NCBI RefSeq assembly: GCF_905163445.1
Contig: NC_053183.1
Coordinates: 4,402,001-4,466,000, forward strand
Length of the DNA: 64,000 nt
Source: Pararge aegeria
Lineage: Eukaryota; Arthropoda; Insecta; Lepidoptera; Nymphalidae
Direction of reading: 5' to 3'
Below are positions 1-13,900 of this stretch, piece after piece. Below the pieces are notes generated by a model that did not search any database, was not told the origin of the DNA, and saw only the letters and a program-made list of their open reading frames with translations. Position 1 is the first letter of the stretch; each line of letters begins with the position of its first letter. Both the position numbers and the translations under genes were made by a program.

Positions 1-644
1 TTGAACATTTTAGTGGGAACAAGTCTTTCTTAAGTTTAGATTTTAAGTATGTTATTATAGCTTACTTATCCAGAGGTTCTCAAATATGCTTCCAGTAAAG
101 GATGGTACGGCAGTGTTTGATTCGCGCTCGATTTGGCGGGGGCAATGCCGTGCCCCCCGATGCGAAAGAAAATTAGATGTACCATCCTGAATTTCATTTT
201 GTTAGATTTAACTCTGATTTTATTGTCCCTACTCATTTACTTTATGACAATAAACTTAGCGAACTTACTACCTACTTATTACTTATATTACTTGGTAAAA
301 GTAGCGTCGCTAAGAGAATAGGAACTTAACTACTAAATCTATTATATATCTACGACTAGTTATATATCTATAAATCTGTGAACAATTAACTTGACATTTT
401 GTGTAATATCTTTTGTAAATAAGCTACCTGGCTTATCTAAAGATTAATTGATAGGCATTAAAGCCATATTTTGATTTATAACACGTACCTACCTAACTAC
501 GTCATAGAAAGAATAAATCTTAAGCTCTTAAGCCCTTTAATACCTCGATTAATTGCTTATAGTCCGACTACGGGAGAGTAGGTATTGTCTTTAATAGTCT
601 ACATTCAATATTGGCAAAATAATCTTTTACTACTAGTTATAGAG

Positions 645-740
645 CTCGCGACGAGGTGGGCAGACGACATCAGGCGAGTCGTGGAAGCCGCTGAAAGCCA
701 CTGGCCCAGGACCGTGAATTGTGGAACTCTAAAGTGTTAG
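645..740 (+). mobile_element. RTE-type non-LTR retrotransposon, 3' fragment
   Basis: Reads GAGGTGGGCAGACGACATC and then GGCCCAGGACCGTGAATTGT, the nucleotide signature of the end of an RTE-type reverse transcriptase ORF. Related copies are at about 13700, 21165, 28560 and 61235. Confidence 0.6.
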
Positions 741-1010
741 CAAAACGATTCAAACGCATACAATATATTTCAATACATACAAGCAACTGCTGGATTAACA
801 AAAGGTTACATAACCTTTTTTGCAAAAATACAATACTATGAAAAAGCATGTTAATGAAATATAAAAAAAATTATTAATAATTCTGTTCTTGTTCCTTTAT
901 TTCGATTTAAATTTATTTGGTAGTTAGCACTGCAATTATAACAATAATTTTAATGTATAGGTTTATTTTATGTTCGTACTCGTGCTGTGCTGCGACAGAA
1001 AATCAGAACC

Positions 1011-1038
1011 AAATCTTGTACTACCTAGTACAAGATTT
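1011..1038. repeat. Perfect hairpin, 13-bp arms, 2-nt loop
   Basis: AAATCTTGTACTA, loop CC, then the exact reverse complement. The arm matches the end of the terminal inverted repeat of the element at 42751-43350. Confidence 0.8.
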
Positions 1039-1812
1039 GCACGCTCACAAACGAGGAGTCGTTTTCAAGTATCGAAAGACCAGAACTTCGGAGTAAAATG
1101 GATCTTATCAACATTTGTCTCAGATTCTTTAGCGCGGATTTTTTTCAGAACAAAAATCAGAAGTATAGGTTTTGTAACTCTAAATCTTATTCCATTACGT
1201 CACGTCACGTACTATACAGAGTTGCGAAAACGACTCTTTGACTGTGAGCAAGCAAAGCAGCTTGTACAAAGGCTACAGAATATACAGTTGTCAACGCCCT
1301 TCCTCTCCCCGCGGATGTAGTACTAGTCTACTAAGGCAATATAACGATGAGCGTACTCGGTGCTACTACCATCTACTGCGGTCATCAACCCATCTGCGCG
1401 GCGTGATGATAATGAGCAAATCCCGTTGATAGAAGCCTTAAATTCAGCAAATGACTGTTATAAGTAGTAGTTAGTTAATTATATTCATTGATGTCATAAA
1501 ATGTGACATATATTAAGTAAATTTTTCTATTTTCGCTTGCACCTTAAAATAAATGCATAGGTCTGAAAAACTTAAAACAAAAATTAAAACTATTCTGCCA
1601 TAGGTGCCATGTAATTAAAACATCTGAAAATAACATTAATGTAAGGATTCTCACTATAGCTCATACAATTAATAATACAATAAATTGATGCAAGCATTTA
1701 GACAAGATGGTGCAATAAAGAAACAAACATACATATGTAATTTAAAAAAACTAAACTTTTAACATAAGATGTAATAAAGAAGGAAAAAAAGACCATTTAT
1801 CTCAAAATCGAA

Positions 1813-1818
1813 TTTATT
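1813..1818 (-). terminator. Candidate distal poly(A) signal AATAAA
   Basis: AATAAA on the minus strand at the far edge of the repeat-poor block after the Hr39 stop. Such hexamers are common in AT-rich DNA, so position is the only argument. Confidence 0.15.
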
Positions 1819-4800
1819 TCGCTCTATATATAAAAAAATATTTCAGTAGCTCTACAAAATAAAAGAATAGAATATCAATATAATACTTATTTATATAACA
1901 AAACGTAAAGTTACAAAATATTGGACGCGATACCATTCTCTCTCTCCAACTAATTTTTAATATAAAAATTATTCGGACCCACGCAGACAAAGCCTAGCAT
2001 ATTCCGTGACGTCGCACTCACTAAATTATTACATTATAATATGAACATAAACTGAACATTTCCACTGTTCTTTTTTCAATGTATAAAGTGTAGATTACCC
2101 AGCCTACCTCCCCATTTTACCATTGGTGAGCAAACAATCACAGTCATTTTTGAATAATCAAAAATGTAACGTCAGAGAAAAATGTGACTTATTTTCCTTG
2201 TCTTATATTTGTCTAAATTTCTACAATAAGCGCTCCTGGTGGAACGTTTGTAAAACAAAAATAAGTAACAAAGAATCCGCGATTTCGAAACTATTTTCAT
2301 AAGTTCCATTTTACTGTGACGATATTATAATATTGTTGTGAATAAACAAAATTCATACTACTGATTCTCTGAATGTCATTGGCATTTGAATTGCGCGCAA
2401 AATTCATTTTGTGACGTAATGTGACAATAATTATCTACGTCACAAATTGTGGTTAAAAGTATGTTAACATTAAAATGTAATCGAGCATCAAGACCCAGAA
2501 GGTTTACTAACATCGCTTAAAGCAGTTTCATTTTATAATGACAGTTTTATATGGTCTTTAAAAATGATTATGAATCTGAAACAAGAGCGAACTCGATATT
2601 AGTATAATACTGCTTAAATAGCCCTCGTTGGTGGAACAACATGGTTTTTTTAACTTTTTTTTTTAATTCAGACTATCGTATTTAAGAACTAATTCGGTTT
2701 TTCTCTTGGTTATTTTTGTAAGTGTATGCCCGACCCATTTTTAAACTGATCGAGATCTTGAATCATGAGATCGTTCGTGAGACGCAGTGCGAAGAAAAGG
2801 GTGAAGATGAGATTACATTTTGGGGAGGTAACATCATGTTATAGATATGTCATAATTCCTGGACGGTTCTTGCCAGTCTTTGTCACTGAAACCCCAAGGA
2901 GGTTATGACACACCAGTTCAAATACTAATTGCATTAACGTAACAAAACACGCTTTAACCGAATTATTTTGTAAACTACAATTTAAACTTTTTTTTATGAA
3001 AAGTTATAAGATCCAAACTCAAATTTTTTACTGAGTGACATAGCAAAGTTTTTCAATCTTTGAAAATAAAAATATTCTTATTGAAATAAACGATTTACAT
3101 TTCGCAATATGTAATTACAGTAATGTTACATCTAAAACCTATTATTATCAGTTCAATAAACTTTTACACGAATAGATGCCATAACACATTTTTATTTATT
3201 GTTATTATTTTTAATAATAATTACACTATTGATGTAAAACATAGCTTGTGCGTAGCATATTGTTCAAAAATTGAACTGAATTGCATTAATAAACAACAAA
3301 ACATATTTATTAAAATATAAACTAAAATTTTGTTGAAAACTGTATTTTACTTTATATACAGTTTCACCACAAATTGTGTTTACAGTAAAACACAGTTGTT
3401 TAATAATTCGGAATGTATGACTTTGAAACTAATTATTTTTTTTTACTTTATAGCGTTTACAATCCCGATACTAATATTTAGTTGGTACACGAACACAACA
3501 TACATTTATCTATATCTGGCAATATGTTGCTTAGTGGAAAAAACTGAAATCGCATACAAATATCAAGATCAGTTTAACCTTAAACGTAGCGATTATCTGG
3601 CACATTTATAAAACATTATGTTATAATTATTCCATACTTTCTTACATTATATGAGCTCAAGTGTTACATACTAATATTAAAAACGAAGTACTTGTGCCCG
3701 TATGATACAGTTTTATTTTCTTAATATTAGTTTTAACTTGCTTGCATTGAATTGTTTATTTACTACTTTAAATATAATGATGGAATATATTAAAACTTTT
3801 ATTTATTGATATGATTCAATTTGATCGCAGACTGCTGCAACACCTCAAATGTTTGTGACGTCCGCGTCAGTAGAAAAAATCAATTGCATAGCATAAGCTA
3901 AAGGATCGGTTGAATTTGTCTTATGATAAGCCGATACAAATTGTATGTGACGATTACTTTATATATTGTTATGTTATTACTTAATTTTTATGATGTGATT
4001 TCGCAATTGCAATTTATGTTCATTTTTTTATATTTAAAGAAATGACGCATTAATGACATTAACTTTGGTATTTCAACGTTGTCTATGAAATTGACGTATT
4101 ACAGTTTAAAGATATGCATGTTTTGTAAAAGTCAAGGTTAACTAATTCTGCTGCCATAATTCGCATTAACATATTATCACCATCAGCAGCCATTACGCCT
4201 CTAGCAGGCTTGCACCAATCTTCGATCAACATTACTATACTGTATGAAACCCTGTCATACTTTTGTTTTATATAAAACAAATAGCCTTGATAAGTAAGAA
4301 AAGTATATATATATATATCTCTTTTAATACACGGTTAAAATATTGATGATTATTTTTTACTGACAAAACCATTTGCAAAATACTTCTTACAAAAACTAAT
4401 GTATACAAAACTACATACTATATTTTATAACTATCACTAAAATACTATAAAACAAAATATTTCTCATCGAATAAGTATTAATATTATTGCAACAAAATAA
4501 AAAAAAATGCTCTCAGCAATTTTGTCTTATTTTTAACAATCGGCAGTGAATTACTGGTTACTTGTAGCTTAATAAAATCCCTTCCCCACACGAAGCATAA
4601 AGTAGATGTTTTAATATTCATGGGTCAAATTTTTTAGACCCTACTTTAGAGTTATAAAGAAAACTTTATGCCAAGTATTGCACAAAAATCAACACAAAAA
4701 ATTAATACAAAAAGTAAAACATAAATAATACTATACATTCATTAAAATAAAAGACGGATAGGAAACAACATATCTACTTTAATTCTATACTATTTTCGTC

Positions 4801-7449
4801 AATTTAGACTAACGTGTTCAGTATCTTTGCTGTTATTTACTTACAGATAAACGAAACAAAGTTTTAAGAAAAATGAAAGTTTCACCTTCATTTAACTACA
4901 TCCTACGTCTAATTTTAATAGTATTTTATTAAGTAACCTATACGAAATGGCAATGATTGCAAAAAAGGCCTCTTTTGAGCCTTAGATCACAGCTTATACC
5001 AAAATATATATATACAAAAAAGGGCATCTTAGAAATACAATTACATCATCGTTTTTATATGTACTTAGTGTGTAAGTAACGATAACGCATATTTTTTTGT
5101 ATTACGAATTGAAAGATAGTTACACCTATTTGGCAAAGCTGTGTTTGACTAATATTGTTTACAATCTTTCATAGAAAAAGTACAAAAATACATTTTATAG
5201 ACATCAATAATCACATACAAAATTTACAGCGCCGAACTTCTTTTTTTTAGACAAATAGCACTTTTTTATAATACACAATGCTTTTTATTTTTTTTTCTTT
5301 CTTAAGCTGTCGCTGAGTACGGGGCGCATTTAAGCATTTTGTAAACACTGATAACAGTCATGTTTCATATATTTAAGTAATATAAAAAGTACAAAATAAA
5401 TTTCTTAAAAACCAGATTAACAACTACCGTGAAACGTGGACCCCGCAGTTTTTTTTTAATTGTATGTACCAAAAAATAACTTTAATTTTTGGGGATTATT
5501 GAAAATTAGTATGTCTTTCTTTTAATATTCTACGTTGTAGAATTTAAATTTACCATGACCGTTTGGAAAGGTTGAACTATACATACTCCAACCATGTTAA
5601 ATTCGTTGAAACTGTCGATAAGTCTTTTTTTTTAATTTTATAATACATTTATAGGTTCATTGATCCCTTGGCCTCATTAAAAATATTGTAATAAAAGCAA
5701 GTGGCAGTGTGACTTCTATTTGTATATACCGTCACCAGAAAGGAAGTGGTGTTATGAAAGAAAGTATAAAAAAAATCTTAGTACGAACTTTTATTTCAAC
5801 TGTATCTTTCAGATTTGTCGGTTCGTAATCGAAGGTAATACGACAATTGATACTCGGTAACGTGAGATTAAAAATGGAATTTATTGAGCTCGTGTTAAAG
5901 CTCAAATTCGCTCACACGGCTGTTCCGAAGAATGATTCAATACGCCAATGCTTTGAAATTCATATCCTAACCTAAGTGTAGTGTTTATAAAACATTGGAT
6001 GACGATTAATTAAATCATCAGGCTTTTTGTTGATTGGCCAAGTTATTAAAATTTCCATTGTTAGTAATAAATTCCTTTTAGCTGATAGTTTTATTTGAGA
6101 CATTAGATAGTCAACTGTCGAACGGATAACATTACGTCTTTGTCTGGTTTTTGTTTTATACCTAATTTATTTTATATATAATATCTGTTTTATGATTAGA
6201 ATTGAACCTTTTTTTTGTTTCATATAGTTTCCACGTAGCATTTCTTAAAATACACACTGTATGTAACAATCTTTCTGGTGACGATACATTTAATTATTCC
6301 CTTTAAATAGCAAGACATAATACATTGACGGCTCTGATACAAAAGTGAATCGTGAATGTCAACTGTCTTACAACGAAAGAACAGCTTTCTTCGGCACAAA
6401 CACTATCTCGGCTTAAATATATTTAAAAATATAAAGATAAATCTGTAGAGTATTTGAGAGCTATGTACATATGTGTTTGTGTGTGAAATAAATGCATCAT
6501 TAATATTCAGAGTTACAAAAATACATTCATGTTACACTAAATAGCTTCGAGTATTCAACCCATTGGAGATAAGAAAAAAACAAGAGTAATTTCTATTTCT
6601 AAAGTTTACGAGTTCAGTAATAGATTATTCTTTTGCTAGGCGATTGATTCGGCAAGATTTGCAGCATGGTTTAATTCAGTCTGGTATAAGTTTGGAGTTG
6701 TTACCTTTTAATTACTAAAAGTCCTTATAAAAGAGCTACTAAGCTCTATTTATTTTGGTTTATAAGAGATTTAATGACTAATCTATGTGTATTTTTGTTC
6801 ACAATAATAATAATTATGTAAATTTTCGATAGTGTTTTTGTTTTTGTATGCATTGTTAAGAATTTAAAAAAAATAAAAATCAATAAATGATAGAAAAATA
6901 AAAAATTATTATTACTCATAATGATCTGGAGTTAAAGACTTTTTTTTTTCTTTTTATCTTAACTGCAGTTTACACCGATTTCGACACAGCTTCTTTTCCA
7001 TAGGTTGAAAGGTCGAAGACTAAAAATAGGTACTTACATCCGTAAGTACGCATGACTATATTATTACATAACATGTTCATGAAAGCAGTCTTTTATTAAA
7101 GGCCGACTCACTTGGGACTTAGATTTTACAAGGCAATATCGTAATATCACACAGGCAGTCAATTTTTATTGTTCCATTTTCGTAAACTAACTACATTTTT
7201 TTAATTACACATTCTAGCTAGCAAACTTTCTTGATCATGCATCACAATGAAATATATTTAAACAGCTAAACTCTCGCCTCCTCATTAAATGTAGCGTAAC
7301 GACAGAATAGTTACAGTTAAAAATAAGTAAGGGCGCGTTATACGTCTATCAAACCTTAATACAAGATTTCGCATATCAAACTCTACACTCTCAAAATAAA
7401 ATGCACCTAATGACACTCTTTTTACAGTCGCAATTTATCTACTTCTGAT

Positions 7450-7455
7450 TTTATT
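7450..7455 (-). terminator. Candidate proximal poly(A) signal AATAAA
   Basis: AATAAA on the minus strand about 365 nt after the Hr39 stop codon. Use of this site would give a short 3' UTR. Confidence 0.2.
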
Positions 7456-7818
7456 TTGCAAACGTTGTGTCAAAAGACAGTGCTGAAGAAATGTAGGCAA
7501 ATTTGAGCTTTAATACAATGCGCATTAAATTGATTTTGCACTGTTGACATGAATTTAGTTTTTTAGGTTGCGAGCGTGCAAATCTTTTCTAAATTGCGTG
7601 CACTTTGCCAACCCTTATAATGCCACCCAGGCAAGTTTTCCTGCCTCTAGAGTTACGCCGTTCATATATTTCCTTGTAATTGTTGTGAGCGTGTTTTCCA
7701 TTCGCTGGTTTACAGTCACATTAGGTAATACGTAATGTCATTATACAGGCTTAAGTATATTTTACAGTTTAGTCTCGTACGTTCTTGAGCAATAGTTTCG
7801 ACTTTATCAGACTGCAGG

Positions 7819-7926
7819 TTAGTGGTCGCCCCTCAAGAGCTCCATCAAGAGGTTGAAACTGGGACCTTCACCGTCCTTGCCCTTGTTGGCGGGGTTGAGC
7901 ATTTCCTTGCCGACTTGCATGAAGAA
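7819..7926 (-). CDS. Hr39: Hr39 coding exon 16, AF-2 helix and stop
   Basis: Residues 721-755 and the TAA stop. It begins FFMQVGKEMLNP and ends FNLLMELLRGDH; LLMELL (746-751) is the coactivator-binding AF-2 helix 12. The acceptor is TTTCCCGCAG|TTC, phase 0. The FFMQ before VGKEML is an insertion relative to the fly sequence as I remember it. I believe FTZ-F1-type proteins of Lepidoptera share it. Confidence 0.96.
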   Translation of the reverse strand, partial: FFMQVGKEMLNPANKGKDGEGPSFNLLMELLRGDH

Positions 7927-10900
7927 CTGCGGGAAAGAATTAAACTAATTAAACATGCAATTTCGAAAAGGGCACATCTTTGTATAAAAAGTGCAAATGA
8001 AAACCGAAATATTACGCCACAAGCTTTCGAGGAACATTATTTACCCATTATTACCATTAATTTATTTTATCTCTGATTCGTATCCGTGAAATCGAAAACC
8101 TAATAGTTTTTGATTAAACAACTGCAATAGTTTGTAATTCTGAAAGAAATCAGATACAGCCTTAACATCACATGCACAACTAACATGAAGTGACTCCTGT
8201 CACTTTAATTTAGTTGTGCATGCCGTAGGTACTATGCTCGTGTCGGTCTTTTATCTTCAATAGGGTTGTCATAAGTAAACAATGAAAATTAAACTAATTA
8301 TACATAATTAAAATGAAGTGACTCCTGTCACTTTATTAGGAACGCGTCGCATAGCGTAGGTACTATGCGCGTATTGGTCTTTTATTTTCAATAGGGTTGT
8401 CAAAAGTAAACAATTAGAATGTTTTTAAATTAGTTTGTTTAGAAATATAATGTTTAAAATTTTCGAGGAAATACACTTATGTACCTTTCGTATTTCGAAA
8501 TTCGGTTACACGTATAAAAAGTAATTTTTAATCCATTATTTTTTAAAAGCTTTCTTAAACTTTGTGGAAGATTCTTACCGAAAAAAAGTTAAGGAAGTTG
8601 TGCGGGAAATAAAAAAAAATAAGAAAACCTAATGGTTGGTAAAAGTATTAAAAAAAGTTTGGAGTATTAAGAAGCACCCTTTAGAGTGTCAGAGGATCGG
8701 TGGAGCGGCAGTATCAATTAAATTAATTGCGGTCATTTCAAAATCATTTCATAGCAAAATAAATACTCGCGTAGGTAGCTACTTGATTTGATGTTACGTC
8801 CAATTTCTTGAATATTCCAAAGAAATTAATGTGTGGTTACTATAGATCGAAGCGGCTGTCGATGTTCAACAATAAAAAGTCTTTGGAAGTAAATATTATA
8901 CAAACTAAAAATTCAATATTTGTTTGTATTAATAAAGCTTGAATACTTTTTGCTACTATTTAAGACGCGAAATAATTTGCAACTACTATAACTTTGATAG
9001 AAAACGTGGATGCACACCGATTTACTGGATACATCTGCGTAACTATTTGTATGGGCACGTAGTAATTTGTGTGGTTGCGTATACAATGAATATTAATGCG
9101 TTATCAGCAATCGCGGTTGATTTGCTGTAATTTTTTGAATAGCTCTCTGTCTGTCATCTAAACTCAACATCAGATCTAAATGAAATTCAGTTTGAACTAT
9201 TTCGGGAAAGATAAACTCCGTTCGAACAACAAAGGATTTTCAAATTCAAATCCGTCTATATATGACGGGTTATGCCCTAACCTTCATTTTTACATAAGAA
9301 ATCCGCATTGATAACCTCCTTCTTTTTTAAGTCCTTTTTGAAAATGGGTTATACCAGTCTGACCCTTGATTGATGAACAGATAGGGGTCAAGCGTTCGAT
9401 GGCCTACTGACGCAGTGGGCAGCGACCATGCTTTCTGAGACCAAGGCCGTGGGTTCGATTCCCACAAGTGGAAAATGTTTGTATCTGTATATTAGAAGTA
9501 TTTATGTACATTATTCATAAAAATAATCATCAGTCATCTTAGTACCCCTAATTAAGGCTACGCTTACTTTGGGGCTAGGCGGCGTTGTGTGTACTGTCGT
9601 AGTATATTCAATATTATTATATATTCACCTGGCAAGTTCGTTGCAGCTCGGGGATACGCAGCAAAAGTTCCCCAAACTTAGCCGGCGTATCTGGCGAGTG
9701 AGCTGCGGTATACGCTTGCAGCGCTGCAAGCGCTTTTTCTTGCGAAGCTCGTACCTTCTCCGCTTCTCGAAGTTCGGGAGCATCTAAAAAAGCATTTTTT
9801 TTTTCACTAGAGTAACACGAACAGTTTATTCACAGTAATTTAATTAAAAAAAATATTGGATAAGAACGGATTAAAAGTATAAGACACAATAAACATATTT
9901 AAAAATCAAAAGGCGTTCTTATCACTAATTACCACTAGGCTAGTCTCTTCCAGGCTACGTTTTCAACCGGAGCCACTGTACACTTGAGGGGCGCGAAATA
10001 ATACAAACATATACACACACACTAATAACTACATGCTAGATAATATATACAATAATAAACATAAACATAATACATATATCAAAATACAAAATACGTACAA
10101 ACTAGTAACAGAAAGAAAAACAGATAATAATTTAAATTGGGAAATGATACATATTATATTTCTAATCAGTGTGTCGAGAAACTTAGTGTTCGGTATTTAC
10201 TTCAAAATTACCATATATTCACAGCATTTACTAACTGTTGTTGTATTCGTTAATAACGGTTTTTTTTTAATCCCGTGGAAACCTTTTATTTTCCTTTTAT
10301 TTTAAAGCTTTTGTCAAAAATCAAGTCAATCGAATGCTATTAGGGCGTGAAGGAAGGACGGGCAAAAAAGCAAACAATAAAACAGACTTCCACATTTAAC
10401 AACCAACATTAAATATATAATTTGATGTTGGTTTTACCGAGAATAAATCTCCCTATCACTAACCAAAGCTATCAATCCAATACCAAAATCCGTTGCAATA
10501 AACATAATCAGCCTTACAGATATAGGCGGAATATTTACCTGAAGTGAGAAGGACAATGACCTTGAGCGCAACATATTCGTATCGGTCGACTCGTAGCCTC
10601 CTCAAATGGTCGGTGAAGCTGAGCATTCGTTCTATACAAGGCGTCAGACCATATCTGTAAAGAAATTAACACTTTAACTAGTGCAAGGTGGTTTATTGTG
10701 GCCTTTACTTCTCCTAGTTTATATCAATGACATTTGTGACTTGACTTAAACAAAATTAATAATACTACTTTAATAAAATAGACTTATGGTTGTTTAAGAT
10801 GATTCTGATGTGATCCACTAAAAGCGAGAAAACAGCAACAGTAAATGACTTATACCATTGAAATTTCGAACATTTAAACTGCAATCAGTTCGCATGCCGG

Positions 10901-13900
10901 GAATTAATGCATCAGCGGTTTCTGAAAGATCGAGTGGTAATAGAGATGAGGGGTTTTTAGGTAAACAATGGAAACGAGCATGATCAAGGCCACCAAGATG
11001 ATTTTCAAATGAATGGCATTAAAAAAGGGAGGGCGATGAAGAATGACTTCAGATGAATTTAGTTTTAAGGTAATTAACTAACTTGGCACTTTGATGAAGG
11101 GTGATTCCCCGGCCTCCCCCAACACGAACTTCTCCCGGAGTGCTGACCCCGCGGTAGCAGCAGGAAAGCACCAGCAATTCACACCAGCTGTTGATCAGCA
11201 AACAGATCTGGTCGTCGATCTGAAAGAAGGACATGTTCTTGAAAACTCCAGAAGCCAAAAGTTTTGCATTGTGCGTATACTGCAACACGGGAAAAAATAT
11301 TGTTCTAAATAATTAAAACCTTCCAAAACATGGCAACTAAGAATAGGAGACTTTTAAATACTGATGCTATAGGTATATATTGTAAACTTTTATGTAAATA
11401 AATAAATAATATTACAAGCACATTATTTAGAAAGTAAGAGGTGAATTCCGGGGATCCTTGAAGCCTTTCCTACTAGGCTATCAAAGCACTACTCACTAGT
11501 TTTAATTCCATTAATTAATTTATTTAAACTAACCGAAATATTCTTGAAAAGGGGCAGACTCTTGCACCACTTGACTATTTTGTACAGCCGATGGTCCGCG
11601 ATGTTGCACAGGTCCGCAAGGAAGTCCGCACTGGAGTTCTGTGCAGTAATCCCGCTGGCGGCCAGTAGGGGGTTCGCGGACGGACTGCCGGTGGACTTGC
11701 TCATGCGGCTCAGCTCTGACTCGTTGTATTGCCATAAATGTTCCACATCCATTATTTCCTGAATACAAGTTTCATCATTATCAAACCTATACTGTGCCTC
11801 GTAGACTTTTTCAAACTTTTAATGATGAACAATTCCGTAGTACATTTTTTTGGCGTATCTTCAACCATTTACGCATTGCATCGGAAGCTCTCAAAAAGAA
11901 TATTTTTTTCCCTGTTTACTTATTACATTGACGCTTTGTTCAATTTGTCTAAGCTAGATGTTTTATAGCCTATAGCCTTCCTCCATACATTATCCAACAC
12001 AAAAATAGTTTTAGCATTACCCACACAAACACACAATCTATAATATAAGTTTAGATACACTCTACAGTGCACAGGTCCTCTCTCAGATTGACAAGGGTTC
12101 AGACTGTCTCTGATGCTAGCCAAGTGTGGTTTAGTAGACTGCACACGCCTTTCATAACATTATGGAAGAACTCCCAGATTTGCTCAAGATGTTTTCCTTC
12201 ACCGTTAAAGCAAGTGTTATTTAATTACTTAAAAATCACATAACTTCACCTTTCTCACTAGAGTGACTAGTCATGAGCAATCATAATTTTTGACCTTGAA
12301 TATGAATTGCTATAACAATAGTTAGTGGACGATGTAACATTGCAGTGGCATTGCTTCATCATAAAAGTATGTTAGTGTATGTGAAAATTGGACATACCTG
12401 CAATAATGGGGGTATGTCAGGCGTGAGTCGGCTGTTACTTGATTCTCCTCGACTGCTATACGACCCAGGGCCATTTACCTGATAAAGATTAATTAAGATT
12501 TTAAATAATTGTATTTAATATCATCATTATCATTACCCAAACCGGGTCGGCCGGCTTTAGCCTGCTAACCTGTTCATGTCTTGTTTGGGTCAATAAATGG
12601 GACCGATGGCTTAACCTTCTCACAGAGGAAAAACCACCAACCTCCTAATTCGGACTGGTACTGTTAATTTTGACAGAAAATCCTCGGCCTCGTTTCGTAG
12701 TTTACATTCAAAGAAATTCGAGTGTTTCTTTCTAACTTACGCAAGTGAGGCTGGATGCGTGCCGGAGCGTGGTTGGCGCATGCGCAGAGAGCAACGAACC
12801 TGTAGACGCGGCACCAGACAGTGTATATGAACACTGATACGTCGAGCGACCTCCGCGAGTTCTGTCTTCCCTTATCGCTGCAAAAATAATAGGCTATAAT
12901 AAATCTACATAAACTCTAAAACTATAAATACATATATCGTTTTAACTCATATTCACAGCTTCAAATATTGTTTCTACATTAATTACAGCCGAACTTCTGT
13001 ATTATTAAGCTAATTAGGCTAGAAAAAGAGGCTTGAATTAGCCCTCGAGGAGTTAATCCACATTTCTCTCAAACTCAAGGTCAACGACGCTATATGCGGT
13101 TAATTGATTTAACGATTTGTATCAGTAGTAAATAACCGAGATAGACTATATACTATGTGTTATCAGTGGCGCAGAATCAAGAACACTTCGTAACTCCTAA
13201 ATTTATTGAGAATTTAATAATTTTTATTTCCATGCAACGGTGGTGTGTGTCACACTTTGATAATGTTATGGAGATACTATATACACATTTTACTTTTCGT
13301 AAAAACGCGACGTCGTTCCAGAACGTTATATCGCTTGGCAGCACATCCCTGTCTCCAGGGTGAATAGCCTCGGCCGAAGCTCCTATTACCTTGTTGTCGC
13401 TTATCGAACAGTGATATAAGATCATAACAACCGATAGAAGCCCATTGCTGGATACAGGTCTTTTGTAGGAAATTCCACGTCCTTGTGCCGCTAATCGACT
13501 CCCTACGACTAGTTCGTGGACCTATGTCCATCTAGTGGAGAGTTTATCAAAGCTTCGTTTTCCGGTTCGGAGTTACTGCTGACGAACCTGAGCAATTCAA
13601 TTCATTCAGCAATTCCTGCTGAGCTATGTCAGCAACTCTGGTTCTTTTACGGACTCTATCAATTCTGAATTCATCACTTCAAGACTCTGAGCATAGCCCT
13701 ATCATCCGTTGCGTTTCGAGCTCCTCTGTTACCTCGAATGCTGGACATAAGTCCTTTGGAAGGGAGTTGAAAATCCACGGTTTAAGCAGCGTCCAACGAC
13801 TCGTTTGATGTCGTCTGTCCACTGTATTTTTCGGTGTGGGGTCGCCATTCCAGTACCATGGGACCCCAACCTCCATCGGTTCTCCAAGCTTAATGGCTTG

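Larger units (their letters stand above)
1..1799. other. Downstream flank with scattered repeat remnants
   Basis: No gene recognised. It holds an RTE-type LINE end (about 645-740), a hairpin (1011-1038) followed by sequence resembling the 42751-43350 element, and a stretch (about 1290-1400) resembling repeats at 22680-22840 and 37465-37575. Open frames of 62-116 codons have no recognisable similarity. Confidence 0.5.
1800..7818 (-). other. Repeat-poor block downstream of Hr39, possible long 3' UTR
   Basis: About 6 kb of AT-rich sequence directly after the Hr39 stop with no gene, and none of the SINE, LINE or clear MITE copies that crowd the rest of the window. The only hint of a repeat is a short stretch near 7350-7390 resembling the end of the 42751-43350 element. 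AATAAA signals on the minus strand occur at 7450-7455 and at 1813-1818, among others. A long 3' UTR would explain the depletion of insertions, but this is inference. Confidence 0.35.

Noticed and set aside
970..1320. 116-codon open frame
   Set aside because: It overlaps a hairpin and sequence related to the 42751-43350 element, and has no recognisable domain.
133..3611. Short hydrophobic open frames (62-93 codons) near the start of the window
   Set aside because: AT-rich DNA yields runs of Leu, Ile, Tyr and Phe by chance, and none has a domain or splice context.
9400..9480. tRNA-like heads of SINE family A, B and C copies as tRNA genes
   Set aside because: Each continues into the same repeated body and simple-sequence tail, and none has a paired acceptor stem.
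11050..11080. Alternative exon 13 end a few bases further into the intron
   Set aside because: It would break phase with exon 14; the GTTAGT donor after GCCAA is the only one that joins correctly.
11440..11460. GTGAATTCCGGGGATCC, resembling an EcoRI-SmaI-BamHI cloning polylinker
   Set aside because: It lacks one base of the usual polylinker and sits in ordinary intron sequence without vector DNA on either side. Coincidence is more likely than contamination.
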